Shown piece after piece: positions 38,329 to 46,999 of a DNA stretch of 64,000 nt. The notes below the pieces were generated by a model. It had not been told where the DNA came from, did not search any database, and was given only the letters and a program-made list of their open reading frames with translations. The DNA lies in NCBI GenBank assembly GCA_945883495.1, contig CAMCXS010000004.1, forward strand, positions 107,789 to 171,788, read 5' to 3'. The stretch comes from Akkermansia muciniphila. Lineage in GTDB: Bacteria > Verrucomicrobiota > Verrucomicrobiia > Verrucomicrobiales > DEV007. Both the position numbers and the translations under genes were made by a program. The stretch's first letter is position 1. Each line of letters begins with the position of its first letter.

Positions 38329-39153
38329 ATGAGCCCGTCACCTTCTCCCCAGGCACCCAAGCCGTTCTTCATCGGGTGGGAGGCGCGCCCGGTTCCCGCC
38401 TTTGTCACCCTAGTTGGCTTGGCCCTGGTCGCCGCTGCCGTGACCGTGGCTGGGCTCACCGCCACGTGGCAAAGTCACATCGGCCCCGCCACCTGGGATT
38501 TTGCCATCGCCGAGCACCACGGCATCCTCCTCTCCCATCCAGCCCCGATGCTGGTGGAAACAGTCGATCGTGGTTCCGGGGCCGGCGCAGACTCAACACG
38601 ACGCGCCCTGCGGTTCCTGGTGAAACCCGATAAGTTCGGCTTCAGCCGCGAGGAATTGGACTCCTTCCACCTCAAACCGGTGATTCTGCAAGCCAGCCTG
38701 CTGGAAAACGGCGGGCGATCCATGTTGGAAGTCACGCCAGGGAGTATCGCGATGGCACAAGATGCGAATGGCTCAGCCCCGCATCCGTCGACCGAACTCA
38801 AAAACCCTCAAAAGCTCACCCTGCGGGGAGAGATCATCGATTCCAAGTGCTACCTCGGCGCCATGAATCCGGGGCAACGGAAAACGCACCGCGCCTGTGC
38901 CATCCATTGCTTGCGCGGCGGGATCCCGGCGGCGTTCCTCGCCCGCGACCGGAATCACAACGAGCAAGTCCTCCTTCTCACCAGCCCTGCCGGAGACCCA
39001 CTCAACCATAGCATCCTCGACTTCGTCGCCGAACCCGTCGAAGTGACCGGGACCGTGTCTTACGCCGGTGATCTGCCGGTCTTCGCGATCGACCTTGCGT
39101 CGCTGCGCCGGTTGACAAACGCGATGGTAAGCGAAGCTCCTCCGGACGCGTAA
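38329..39153 (+). CDS. Membrane-anchored protein with conserved Cys/His motif, redox module
   Basis: A 274-residue protein with one TM helix at about residues 24-48. A soluble part follows, ending in a distinctive motif IDSKCYLGAMNPGQRKTHRA and then CAIHCLRGGIPAAFL (about residues 172-207). The Cys, His, Cys, Cys pattern could bind metal or heme or form disulfides. I recall this C-terminal pattern from genes beside Rieske/ferric-reductase-like fusions in other bacteria, with no assigned role. Start ATG 38329, 17 nt after the fusion gene. The longer in-frame start at 38251 would overlap that gene and is less likely. Confidence 0.7.
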   Translation: MSPSPSPQAPKPFFIGWEARPVPAFVTLVGLALVAAAVTVAGLTATWQSHIGPATWDFAIAEHHGILLSHPAPMLVETVDRGSGAGADSTRRALRFLVKPDKFGFSREELDSFHLKPVILQASLLENGGRSMLEVTPGSIAMAQDANGSAPHPSTELKNPQKLTLRGEIIDSKCYLGAMNPGQRKTHRACAIHCLRGGIPAAFLARDRNHNEQVLLLTSPAGDPLNHSILDFVAEPVEVTGTVSYAGDLPVFAIDLASLRRLTNAMVSEAPPDA

Positions 39154-39885
39154 GCCGAAAAACGGTAATGGTCTGGGCTCACGCGGACGCGGATGCGCGG
39201 AGGACTGGGGATTTTGACTGCTGGAAGGCTTGTCCAGCGGCGCCCACTTAGTGAGTAAGCCTAAATGCGGAGATGGAATGCCTCGCGCAGAGCCGCAGAG
39301 AGCGCGGAGAATCATAGCGGACAGTGGTTTGGGCTAACATCCGCTTCGCTCCAGAATCGAAGAACCAGGGACTTTCAGCTGAGCGCAAGATCGCTCTTCG
39401 CCCTTCACAGTTCGGAAATCAAAAATCGTCAATCGTATCTCGTAACTCCCGTCCCGTTCTGCGTCTCTGCGCGAGGCCAAGTCCTTCCCGAAACTAGGGT
39501 GAAACCTCAGGTTCACCAAAACCAATATCCTCTCTGGTTCTCCGCGTCTCCAAGCCTCCGCGTGCGATGACTCCATTTCCGGATTTAGCAGGCAATCCAC
39601 GGGGCGCGGATGTGGAACGGAGAGTAACTTTTCGGCTCCCGGGCCCGCAAGTTCGCCTGGAGGTTCAACGGTGTTTCGATTACCTGCACGAGCACGAGCA
39701 CCGCTTCGCTGAACACGAGGGAAGACACGAAGGGCCGATGGAAGGAGACGAAGTTCGTTTTCAATCTCGTGCTCGTGCTCGAAACCAACGGTTTTCCAGA
39801 TCGACTACGATGCGAATTCGATTGCGATGACGAGCACCGCTTCGCTGAGCACGAGCACGATGCCAGAACGGCCGTCCGGGTTCGT
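39154..39885. repeat. 732-nt intergenic region with dispersed repeats
   Basis: No gene is supported here. It holds copies of interspersed repeat families: 'cgcagagccgcagagagcgc' near 39291, 'tctgcgtctctgcgcgag' near 39459, and 'tctccgcgtctccaagcctc' near 39540. At 39694-39710 and 39831-39847 there are two copies of a 'gagcaccgcttcgctga' element, with inverted 'ctcgtgctcgtgctcg' between them. Such sequences recur in large Verrucomicrobia and Planctomycetes genomes. Function unknown. Confidence 0.6.
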
Positions 39886-40419
39886 TCACTTGGCCGCCGC
39901 TCGCCGGTCTTGGCGGAGTTGATACAGCAGCAGGACGGTGCAGAGCCCGAGCAAGACGAAATTCTCAAACAGGTGCAACGGATAGTTCGTGGCCCCAGCG
40001 CTGCGCTCCCCGAAGCAGCCACAGCTGATGTCCAAACCGCGGGCCCAGGCGCTGGCGATGGCGGCGATGAACGTGACGACCATCCCGGCCAGAATCACCA
40101 AACTGCCGCGATACAGCAGACCGGTGAGCACGCCCAGGGCGGCGAGGATTTCCAGCCAGGGCAGGCTCAAGGCCAGGGCGGCGGGCACCGGATCGCTGAC
40201 GAGTTGGTAGTTGCGAATGTCCTCGGCGAAGCGGATCGGCTCCTTCACTTTGAGCGCGCCAGCGTAGAGAAACACCCCCGCAAGGATGATCCTCATGGCC
40301 CAGCGCAACCCGGTCTCCACCGTGCGGCGTCGCTTGGACTTCGCGGGGCGGGTGAGGACGGCGTCGACGCCCTCGGGCAATTCAATGACCGAGCTCGACT
40401 CTTCAGAATCCGTTGTCAT
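39886..40419 (-). CDS. MauE/DoxX-family membrane protein
   Basis: A 177-residue protein with four TM helices (for example IILAGVFLYAGALKVKEP, PWLEILAALGVLTGLL, SLVILAGMVVTFIAAIASA, and the C-terminal LFENFVLLGLCTVLLLY). A conserved CGCFG pair of cysteines after the third helix marks the MauE/DoxX redox-associated group, where those Cys take part in disulfide chemistry or export of partner proteins. Start ATG 40419 is chosen inside the end of acpS (17-nt overlap); a longer frame would overlap acpS fully. It is the third gene in a pdxJ-acpS-mauE-like run. Confidence 0.78.
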   Translation of the reverse strand: MTTDSEESSSVIELPEGVDAVLTRPAKSKRRRTVETGLRWAMRIILAGVFLYAGALKVKEPIRFAEDIRNYQLVSDPVPAALALSLPWLEILAALGVLTGLLYRGSLVILAGMVVTFIAAIASAWARGLDISCGCFGERSAGATNYPLHLFENFVLLGLCTVLLLYQLRQDRRAAAK

Positions 40420-40798
40420 CGGTGCAAGCGACCGCGTTGGCCGCGGCGTAGTGATCGGTGTGGGTGAGGCTGATGAGGATGCGCACGATGCCGGCGCGGT
40501 CGGCATAGGCTTTGCCACTGCCGCCGAGGACAACGTAAGGTTCGCCACTTTCTTTGCGCAGAATCTCCATGTCCGTCCAGTGCAAATCCTTACCGATGCC
40601 CGTACCAAAAGCCTTGGCGATCGCTTCCTTGGCGGCGAAGCGCGCGGCGTAATGGGGAGCCGGGAACTTCATGGCGTCGCAATACGATCGCTCCCGGGGC
40701 GTGAAGACCCGGTTGAGGAAGGCATCGCCAAGCCGCTCGATGGACTGACGGATGCGCGCGTTTTCGACGACATCGACGCCGATCCCGTGGATGCTCAT
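40403..40798 (-). CDS. acpS: Holo-[acyl-carrier-protein] synthase
   Basis: AcpS moves the 4'-phosphopantetheine arm from CoA to acyl carrier protein. At 131 residues it is the normal size. It shows the family pattern GIGVDVVENARI at the N terminus (first magnesium Asp), RFAAKEAIAKAFG (Glu-Lys catalytic site) and ISLTHTDHYAAANAV. The start ATG overlaps the pdxJ stop (ATGA), so the two are coupled. Confidence 0.95.
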   Translation of the reverse strand: MSIHGIGVDVVENARIRQSIERLGDAFLNRVFTPRERSYCDAMKFPAPHYAARFAAKEAIAKAFGTGIGKDLHWTDMEILRKESGEPYVVLGGSGKAYADRAGIVRILISLTHTDHYAAANAVACTDDNGF

Positions 40799-41571
40799 GC
40801 GGAAACCTGGGCGGCGGTGGAGGGCCGGTAGGAAGTCATGGCGCTCAGCATCGCGGCCACGGAGGCGCGTAAGCCGATGAAGACGGCTTCCGAGACGAGG
40901 TGATGGCCGACGTTGAGCTCGTGGAGATGCGGGATGCTGAACAGCCGCGCGAGGTTGTTCATGTTGATTCCATGCCCGGCGTTGACCTTGAGGCCGGCTT
41001 GGTGCGCGGCTTCGGCGGCTTCGATGAGGCGGGCCAATTCACTCGGGCAACCTTCCGGGCAGCCGTTGGCGAAGGCGCCCGTGTGGAGCTCAATCATGTC
41101 CGCCCCAAGGCCCGCGGCCGCCCCGACTTGGTTCAGCAGAGGATCGATGAACAGGCTGACTTGGGTCCCGTTCGCTTGCAGGCGCTGGATCGTGGGCGCC
41201 AGCTCGCGGGCGTGGGTCACGGCGTCAAGCCCGCCTTCCGTCGTGACTTCGCGGCGATGCTCGGGCACGAGGCAGACGTAATCCGGCTTCACTTGGAGGG
41301 CGATCTCGAGGATGCCCGGGGTGTTCCCCATTTCGAGATTGAGGGGGAGGCGGAGTTGCTCACGCAGCTCCTGGACGTCGCGGTCTTGGATATGACGGCG
41401 GTCTTCGCGGAGGTGGACGGTGATGGAATCCGCGCCGGCGGCCTCGCATTCCCGGGCGGCGCGCAAGACGAGCGGTTCCGCGTTGTGGACGCGGGGATCT
41501 GGAGCGTAACGCGCCTGCCGCAGCGTGGCCACGTGATCGATGTTGACGCCGAGTTTGAGGGTGCGGGACAT
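40795..41571 (-). CDS. pdxJ: Pyridoxine 5'-phosphate synthase
   Basis: PdxJ condenses 1-deoxyxylulose 5-phosphate and 3-amino-1-hydroxyacetone phosphate to pyridoxine 5'-phosphate. The 258-residue TIM-barrel protein opens with KLGVNIDHVATLRQAR, the phosphate- and substrate-binding start of the family. It also has ITVHLREDRRHIQDRDV and KVNAGHGINMNN, holding catalytic His and phosphate sites. The pairing with acpS is seen in many bacteria (for example pdxJ-acpS in Escherichia coli). Start ATG 41571. Confidence 0.95.
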   Translation of the reverse strand: MSRTLKLGVNIDHVATLRQARYAPDPRVHNAEPLVLRAARECEAAGADSITVHLREDRRHIQDRDVQELREQLRLPLNLEMGNTPGILEIALQVKPDYVCLVPEHRREVTTEGGLDAVTHARELAPTIQRLQANGTQVSLFIDPLLNQVGAAAGLGADMIELHTGAFANGCPEGCPSELARLIEAAEAAHQAGLKVNAGHGINMNNLARLFSIPHLHELNVGHHLVSEAVFIGLRASVAAMLSAMTSYRPSTAAQVSA

Positions 41572-41687
41572 GGAGGGCTGTGACGGAAACAGGGGAGCAG
41601 AGCCGGGAGAAAGTCAATGCGGCAAAGGCGGGGTGGCACCCTCCCGGCTCAGGGGCCTGCGGACCGGAAGCTTGGGCCGGGCTGGAA

Positions 41688-42254
41688 TCAAATATAGCTT
41701 TCCGGCAGCGCTTCCAACTCGGGATCCGGAATGAGGCGGCGGATGCGGAAAACGATGAAAAAGTAGACCAGCGCCACCGCGGTCACGGCGGCGGCGGCCA
41801 CCGAAAGGCCGGTGAGAATGACCATCGGCAGCTTCGTGTACAGCAAAAGCCCCGAGAGATGGGCGACGATCGTGGTGACGAAGAGCACAAGGCCGGCTTT
41901 GATGCCATAGTCGCAGTCCGGGCATTCGATGTCGGTAAGCCGGTGACCAGCGTCGTCCGTGGCTTGGGCGCTGCGGAAGAAGGACTCGAAGGATTCCGCG
42001 AGCTTTTTGATGGTGACGTGGAGCCACCAAATCCCGAAGACAGGGATGCAGATCAACCAAACATGGCCCAATCCCATTTTGCGATGCTCCTCCGGAATCC
42101 GGAAGAAGGTCATCGTGAAGAGGAACGAAACGAGGGCGCCAGCGGCGGAAAGGATGGCGATGAGCATGATGACCGCCACCGCGAGGATCCCGACCACGCT
42201 CGGCGAGGTGGCCATGATCTGGGCGATGTCATCATGGTAGTTGTCGCCGTTCAT
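41688..42254 (-). CDS. Hypothetical membrane protein, about four TM helices
   Basis: A 188-residue protein with hydrophobic helices near residues 19-48, 62-80, 118-138 and 142-168. The middle loop carries a CPDCDYG pair of cysteines, which could bind metal. The first helices and IPVFGIWWLHVTIKKL recall small membrane proteins of the DUF4328 type, only loosely. It lies 2 nt upstream (in order of translation, downstream) of the Dabb gene and probably shares a transcript. Function unknown. Confidence 0.55.
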   Translation of the reverse strand: MNGDNYHDDIAQIMATSPSVVGILAVAVIMLIAILSAAGALVSFLFTMTFFRIPEEHRKMGLGHVWLICIPVFGIWWLHVTIKKLAESFESFFRSAQATDDAGHRLTDIECPDCDYGIKAGLVLFVTTIVAHLSGLLLYTKLPMVILTGLSVAAAAVTAVALVYFFIVFRIRRLIPDPELEALPESYI

Positions 42255-42256
42255 GC

Positions 42257-42640
42257 TTAGCGCGAAGAGACGTAATCGAAGACGTGGGCCGACTCAAGCA
42301 ATGGCTTGACCAATCCGACGAACGCCGTGTGGGCCGGGTGGGGGAGGTAGGTTTCGAGACCCGCTTTGTCCGTAAAGGTCACGAAAAAACAGTGGGTGTA
42401 GCCTTGCGCCAACTCCACTTCGACGGTTTGCGAAGTGCCCCATTCAAAGTCGACGATCGCATCAATCTGCGACGGCAATTTGCGGAACTCGGATTCAACC
42501 TTGGCGATTTGCTCCGGGGTCGCGTCCGCCTTGAACTTGAAGAGCACGACGTGCCGGAACAGCCCCGTGGTGTCGGCGGCGCATGCGCTGGAAAGGGTCA
42601 TCAGGGTCACGACTCCAAGGAGGGCAAGCAAGGACTTCAT
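42257..42640 (-). CDS. Exported Dabb (stress-responsive A/B barrel) domain protein
   Basis: A 127-residue protein with a signal peptide (MKSLLALLGVVTLMTLSSACA) ahead of a Dabb domain that begins FRHVVLFKFKADATPEQIAK, as in the family. It continues to HPAHTAFVGLVKPLLES and VFDYVSS. Dabb domains form dimers of ferredoxin-like barrels; roles differ and the substrate is unknown. The open frame extends upstream without homology; start 42640 fits the signal peptide. 2 nt separate it from the downstream membrane protein gene. Confidence 0.82.
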   Translation of the reverse strand: MKSLLALLGVVTLMTLSSACAADTTGLFRHVVLFKFKADATPEQIAKVESEFRKLPSQIDAIVDFEWGTSQTVEVELAQGYTHCFFVTFTDKAGLETYLPHPAHTAFVGLVKPLLESAHVFDYVSSR

Positions 42641-42755
42641 TACCCGCCAGATTCCCCGCACAGTCCGCGGGTGTCCATCGAAAATCGGGACATGGCAAAG
42701 TTTTTCGTGCGGAGTGGACACTCCCGGCCAAGGGTGAGAACCGCCCAACTTACTT

Positions 42756-44354
42756 ATGACGGACCACGCCTCGCATTGGAATCGATACCGGGAGCAACTC
42801 ATCCGCTGCCGCGACGGACAACTCGATCTCTGGCTCGATGTGAGCCAGATGCATCTTTCCCCAGGCTGGCTGGGGTCCATGGAGCCTTCCTGCCAAAAGG
42901 CGTATGCGGACTTGGCACGGCTTGAAGCAGGGGAAAAGGTCAACGTGGACGAGGACCGCATGGTTGGTCACTACTGGCTGCGCGATCCCGACCTCGCGCC
43001 CACGCCGGAATTGCGGGAGGAGATCATTGAGGGCTTGGAAGCGGCCAAAGCCTTCGCCGCCAAAGTGCATCGGGCAGAGGTCGTCCCTCCGCACGCCGAT
43101 CGCTTCCGGCGGTTGCTTTGCGTCGGGATCGGTGGCTCCGCCCTTGGCCCCCAACTGGTGGGGGATGCCTTGGCCGCTCAACCGGCCTTGCAGACTTGGT
43201 TTTTGGACAACACGGATCCGGACGGAATCGACCGCGTGCTCCGCCAGATCGGGCTCGATGGCTTATCGCAAACCCTCGTCGTGGTGACTTCCAAGTCCGG
43301 GGGCACGCCCGAGACCCGCAACGGAATGCTCGAAGTCCGCGCCGCCTACGAGGCCGCGGGATTGGAATTTGCCCAACATGCGGTCGCCATCACCGGCGTC
43401 GGCAGTCAGCTCGACAAAGTCGCGGTGGCCGAGGGGTGGATCGCGCGCTTTCCCATGGCGGATTGGGTCGGCGGCCGCACCAGCGTGATGAGTGTCGTCG
43501 GTTTGGTGCCAGCGGCGCTGCAAGGCGTCGATGTCGATTCATTCCTTGCCGGAGCCCGAGCCATGGACCGGCGCACCCGCCGTTCCGACACGGCCCACAA
43601 CCCGGCCATGATGCTGGCCCTGATGTGGCATTTCGCGGGCAACGGGCGTGGCGAAAAGGATATGGTGGTTCTACCCTACAAGGACCGTCTGGTTCTCTTC
43701 AGCAAGTACCTCCAGCAGCTCGTCATGGAATCGCTCGGCAAGGAATTCGAACTCGGGAACGAGAAACGGGTTTGCCAAGGCTTGGCCGTTTACGGGAACA
43801 AGGGCTCCACGGACCAGCACGCTTACGTGCAGCAGTTGCGCGAGGGCGTGAACAACTTCTTCGCCGTGTTCGTCGAGGTGCGCCAAGATCGCGACGGCGC
43901 TTCCTTGGTGGTCGATGAGGCCAATGGCGCCACGTCCGGAGATTACCTCCAAGGCTTCCTCCGTGGCACTCGTGCGGCGCTGGCGGAAAACGGCCGTCAG
44001 TCGATGACGATTTCCGTCCCGCTCGTCGATGCCTTTAACCTCGGAGTGCTCATCGGGCTCTTTGAGCGGGCGGTGACGTTTTATGCCTCCCTGGTGAACA
44101 TCAATGCCTATCACCAGCCAGGCGTTGAGGCTGGGAAGAAAGCGGCGGGAGCCTTCCTCGGCTTGATGGACCGCGTCCGCCGCCACCTCAAAGCCCATCC
44201 GGGCGAGGCATTATCGGCGGACGCCGTGGCCACCGCGCTGGGAGCGGATCCGGAAAGCGTGCACCACATTCTCGTGCACCTGGCATCCAACGGCGCCGCC
44301 CGGATGACCCTCGCCGAGGATCCAGCGGCAGACCGGTTTGCGTCGGCAAGCTGA
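42756..44354 (+). CDS. pgi: Glucose-6-phosphate isomerase
   Basis: Pgi interconverts glucose 6-phosphate and fructose 6-phosphate. The 532-residue protein has the SIS-type phosphate loop [27 protein letters not shown], and [20 protein letters not shown]. The catalytic region [13 protein letters not shown] supplies His and Lys. It belongs to the divergent branch seen in cyanobacteria and chlamydia-like bacteria rather than the Escherichia coli type, judged from memory of spacing. The C terminus holds a winged-helix-like extension of about 70 residues ([20 protein letters not shown]). Start ATG 42756. Confidence 0.93.
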   Translation: MTDHASHWNRYREQLIRCRDGQLDLWLDVSQMHLSPGWLGSMEPSCQKAYADLARLEAGEKVNVDEDRMVGHYWLRDPDLAPTPELREEIIEGLEAAKAFAAKVHRAEVVPPHADRFRRLLCVGIGGSALGPQLVGDALAAQPALQTWFLDNTDPDGIDRVLRQIGLDGLSQTLVVVTSKSGGTPETRNGMLEVRAAYEAAGLEFAQHAVAITGVGSQLDKVAVAEGWIARFPMADWVGGRTSVMSVVGLVPAALQGVDVDSFLAGARAMDRRTRRSDTAHNPAMMLALMWHFAGNGRGEKDMVVLPYKDRLVLFSKYLQQLVMESLGKEFELGNEKRVCQGLAVYGNKGSTDQHAYVQQLREGVNNFFAVFVEVRQDRDGASLVVDEANGATSGDYLQGFLRGTRAALAENGRQSMTISVPLVDAFNLGVLIGLFERAVTFYASLVNINAYHQPGVEAGKKAAGAFLGLMDRVRRHLKAHPGEALSADAVATALGADPESVHHILVHLASNGAARMTLAEDPAADRFASAS

Positions 44355-44367
44355 AGGAAGCTTCTAG

Positions 44368-45573
44368 ATGAACCGCGCGGTCGTGCTCGACAACGCCCAT
44401 GGCATGATGCCTTTTTGGAAAGTGCCCACCGTTCAGATTAAGACTGTCAGTTTTCACCCCTCGATTTGGCCTAAAATGATCGGGGAAGTCTCCAGGGACG
44501 CCAAGCCCGGGGACTTGGTCCGGGTCATCGGCAAGGACGGGGAACCATTCGGGTGGGGGCTCTGGAATCCCCGGACCCGAATCCCGCTGCGGATCGTCTC
44601 GCACACCGCGGAGGACTTGGACGAATCGTTCTTCGAAATCGCGATCCGCCGGGCCGCGGAGCTGAGACGAGGCATCCTCGAACTGGACCGGGAGACGGAC
44701 AGCTACCGGGTCATCAACGGCGGCGCCGATTTCTTGCCGGGATTCGTGGCGGACAAGTTTGCCGATGTGCTTTCCGTGGAAATCAGCAGCTTGGCGGCTT
44801 GGCAACGGTTGCCCCGGTGGTTGCCGCTGCTGCACGAACTCTTCGATACCAAGCGGGTCCTGATCGACATCGATCCGGAGATCGGGCGGGTGGAGAATAT
44901 TCCGGCGCGTGGCGGGGTGGAATCAGACCCGGTGCGCAACGTGAAAATCCGGGAGCACGACGTCCGCTATGAAGTGGATTTCAGCTCCGGGCATAAGACC
45001 GGTTTCTTCTGTGATCAGCGGGACAATCGCAAAAAGCTGGGGACGCTATCCAAAGGACGGACGGTGCTGGATCTCTGTTGTTATACCGGTGGATTTTCGA
45101 TCCATGCGGCTCTCGGCGGCGCCAAGGAGGTGACGGCGGTGGATCTCGATGAAACCGCGGTGGAGATGGCCAAGCGCAATGCGAATCTGAATCAGGCCAA
45201 GATCAAGTTCACCCACGCGGACGCGTTCACCTGGATGCGGACGATGATCGAGAACGGCCGCAAGTGGGATCTCGTGGTGGCGGATCCTCCGAAATTCATC
45301 CAGGGAAAAGACGATGAGAAGGGCATGGGCAAATATGCGGATCTCAACAAACTGGCCGTTGAGCTCGTCGCGCCCGGGGGATTGTTTGTGACTTGCTCCT
45401 GTTCCGGACAGCTCTCCGCGGAGGCCTTTGAATACGTGGTGATTACGGCGGCGCACAAGCGGCAGAAGCGCCTGCAAATTCTCGATCGCACGGGCGCGGG
45501 GCCGGATCATCCGACGTTATCGAATTATCCAGAGTCTCGATACTTGAAGCTGATTTGGGCTCGGGTTCCTTGA
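44368..45573 (+). CDS. rlmI: 23S rRNA (cytosine-C5-)-methyltransferase RlmI-like
   Basis: A 401-residue class I SAM-dependent methyltransferase. The N-terminal PUA-like domain contains VRVIGKDGEPFGWGLWNP. The methyltransferase core has motif I VLDLCCYTGGFSIHAALG, AVDLDETAVEMAKRNANLN and the catalytic-side VVADPPKF. RlmI methylates a cytosine in 23S rRNA; identity as RlmI rather than a related enzyme rests on domain order and CSCSGQL. It is 13 nt after pgi. Start at 44368 or the ATG at 44404 are both possible. Confidence 0.85.
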   Translation: MNRAVVLDNAHGMMPFWKVPTVQIKTVSFHPSIWPKMIGEVSRDAKPGDLVRVIGKDGEPFGWGLWNPRTRIPLRIVSHTAEDLDESFFEIAIRRAAELRRGILELDRETDSYRVINGGADFLPGFVADKFADVLSVEISSLAAWQRLPRWLPLLHELFDTKRVLIDIDPEIGRVENIPARGGVESDPVRNVKIREHDVRYEVDFSSGHKTGFFCDQRDNRKKLGTLSKGRTVLDLCCYTGGFSIHAALGGAKEVTAVDLDETAVEMAKRNANLNQAKIKFTHADAFTWMRTMIENGRKWDLVVADPPKFIQGKDDEKGMGKYADLNKLAVELVAPGGLFVTCSCSGQLSAEAFEYVVITAAHKRQKRLQILDRTGAGPDHPTLSNYPESRYLKLIWARVP

Positions 45574-45596
45574 TCGTCCATCCGCCTAGGGAAAGG

Positions 45597-45760
45597 GAGC
45601 CGGCAAAAATGCGGGCCGTGCGCACCTGCGCCTGAGGCCAAACGTTGATCTCGACGGTAGCCGCCCCCTTGCGGGGGGGCATCGAGCGCCCGACTCCCGT
45701 CCCACCCAGAAACCCCTTCGTGCTCTTCGAGTCCTCCACCCAGCCTCAGCCGAAGAAACC
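45597..45760. repeat. Degenerate repeat with GC-rich hairpin, left copy
   Basis: The stretch after rlmI matches, with small indels, a stretch at 47276-47420. Shared parts are 'gtgcgcacc', the hairpin 'ggtagccgcccccttgcggg', and 'ccttcgtgctcttcg'. The hairpin could fold as a stem of five C:G pairs with a TTGC-type loop, but no T-run follows, so it is not a clear terminator. The pair flanks the whole repeat zone between ykvA-like and parA-like genes. Confidence 0.5.
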
Positions 45761-45946
45761 CTTCACCATCTCTTTCGCCCGATCCAGGTGATCCTGCTTG
45801 ATCTGCGCCGCCACAGTGGCCAGGGCTCCCGCCAAGGACGCGCCATCGTCCGCCAAGCCAGCTCCGGGCACCAAATCGGGAATCGCGTCGATGGGAACCA
45901 CCAAATACCCCAGCGCCGCGACGATGACTGCGCCCATCGGCGTCAT
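45746..45946 (-). CDS. Shortened YkvA-like (DUF1232) membrane protein
   Basis: A 66-residue frame with the DUF1232 core ALGYLVVPIDAIPDLVPGAG and LADDGASLAGALATVA. Family members usually have 30-60 residues more at the N terminus. Here the sequence upstream of the ATG at 45946 dissolves within 15 bases into a minisatellite whose 9-bp unit keeps the frame open, so a longer protein with a repeated Gly-Ala-Leu lead could be read. The real N terminus was probably lost when the repeat expanded. Function unknown. Confidence 0.55.
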   Translation of the reverse strand: MTPMGAVIVAALGYLVVPIDAIPDLVPGAGLADDGASLAGALATVAAQIKQDHLDRAKEMVKGFFG

Positions 45947-45960
45947 CTGCGGTTCCCCTA

Positions 45961-46091
45961 GCTCCCACGCTCCCACGCTCCCACGCTCCCACGCTCCCAA
46001 AGCTCCCAAAGCTCCCAAAGCTCCCAAAGCTCCCAAAGCTCCCAAAGCTCCCAAAGCTCCCAAAGCTCCCAAAGCTCCCAAAGCTCCCAAA
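45961..46091. repeat. Minisatellite: four 8-bp then eleven 9-bp units
   Basis: The plus strand reads gctcccac four times (45961-45992), then gctcccaaa eleven times (45993-46091). All 9-bp units are identical, which points to recent expansion. Being a multiple of three, the 9-bp unit keeps every frame open and gives tripeptide repeats (Gly-Ala-Leu, Trp-Glu-Leu or Phe-Gly-Ser) on the minus strand. Copy number is likely to vary between isolates. Relics of the same unit occur near 46519-46540 and 46958-46987. Confidence 0.9.
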
Positions 46092-46971
46092 GCTCCGTTC
46101 CGTCGGCCTGAAGGGCCGGGACAGGGTAGCCCGGGCCGCAGGGAGCACTCAGCGACCGCAGGCCTGGGAAAGCGCAAGGAATCGCCCCGCCCTGAAGGGG
46201 GCGGGATAACGCTCCCGAATAAAGGAGAAACCTCACCACGAAGGACGCGAAGAGACGGAAGACTCAAGAACGAGATCGATGTCTGACAGGCTCTGTCTGC
46301 TTCCTCTGTGGTCTCTGTGCCCTCTGTGGTGAAGAACGACCGATTCCACCACAGAGAGCACAGAGGACGCAGAGATTTTCCTTGGGGATGAGAGAAGTTT
46401 AGGATCACCCGGAGACGTGATCGGATTCCCGGATTTAGGGATAAGAGCACCACGAAGGACGCGAAGAGCCCGAAGGGATCAAAAGAGCCAATCGAGCTGG
46501 CTCGCAACCGCCAGGCCCTTCCCAAAGCTCCCAAAGCTCCGTTCCGTCGGCCTGAAGGGCCGGGACAGGGTAGCCCGGGCCGCAGGGAGCACTCAGCGAC
46601 CGCAGGCCTGGGAAAGCGCAAGGAATCGCCCCGCCCTGAAGGGGGCGGGACAACGCTCCCGAATAAAGGAGAAACCTCACCACGAAGGACGCGAAGAGAC
46701 GGAAGACTCAAGAACGAGATCGATGTCTGACAGGCTCTGTCTGCTTCCTCTGTGGTCTCTGTGGTGAAGAACGACCGATTCCACCACAGAGAGCACAGAG
46801 GACGCAGGGATTTTTCCTTGGGGATGAGAGAAGTTTAGGATCACCCGGAGACGCGATCGGATTCCCGGATTTAGGGATAAGAGCACCACGAAGGACGCGA
46901 AGAGCCCGAAGGGATCAAAAGAGCCAATCGAGCTGGCTCGCAACCGCCAGGCCCTTCCCAAAGCTCCCACG
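46092..46971. repeat. 444-bp tandem duplication
   Basis: The segment 46092-46535 is repeated at 46536-about 46971. Both copies start gctccgttccgtcggcctga and end in gcccttcccaaagctccca. The copies are nearly identical, the second lacking a 12-bp piece within the 'cctctgtggtctctgtg' part. Each contains interspersed-repeat pieces (caccacagagagcacagagg, caccacgaaggacgcgaag), and no credible gene. Open frames across it are by-products of composition. Confidence 0.9.
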
Positions 46972-46999
46972 CTCCCAAAGCTCCCAGGATCCTGTCCAC

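Noticed and set aside
45661..45682. Intrinsic terminator after rlmI
   Set aside because: The hairpin CCCCC-TTGC-GGGGG is strong but lacks a T-run, and the same hairpin occurs in the repeat copy at 47.3 kb, so it belongs to the repeat.
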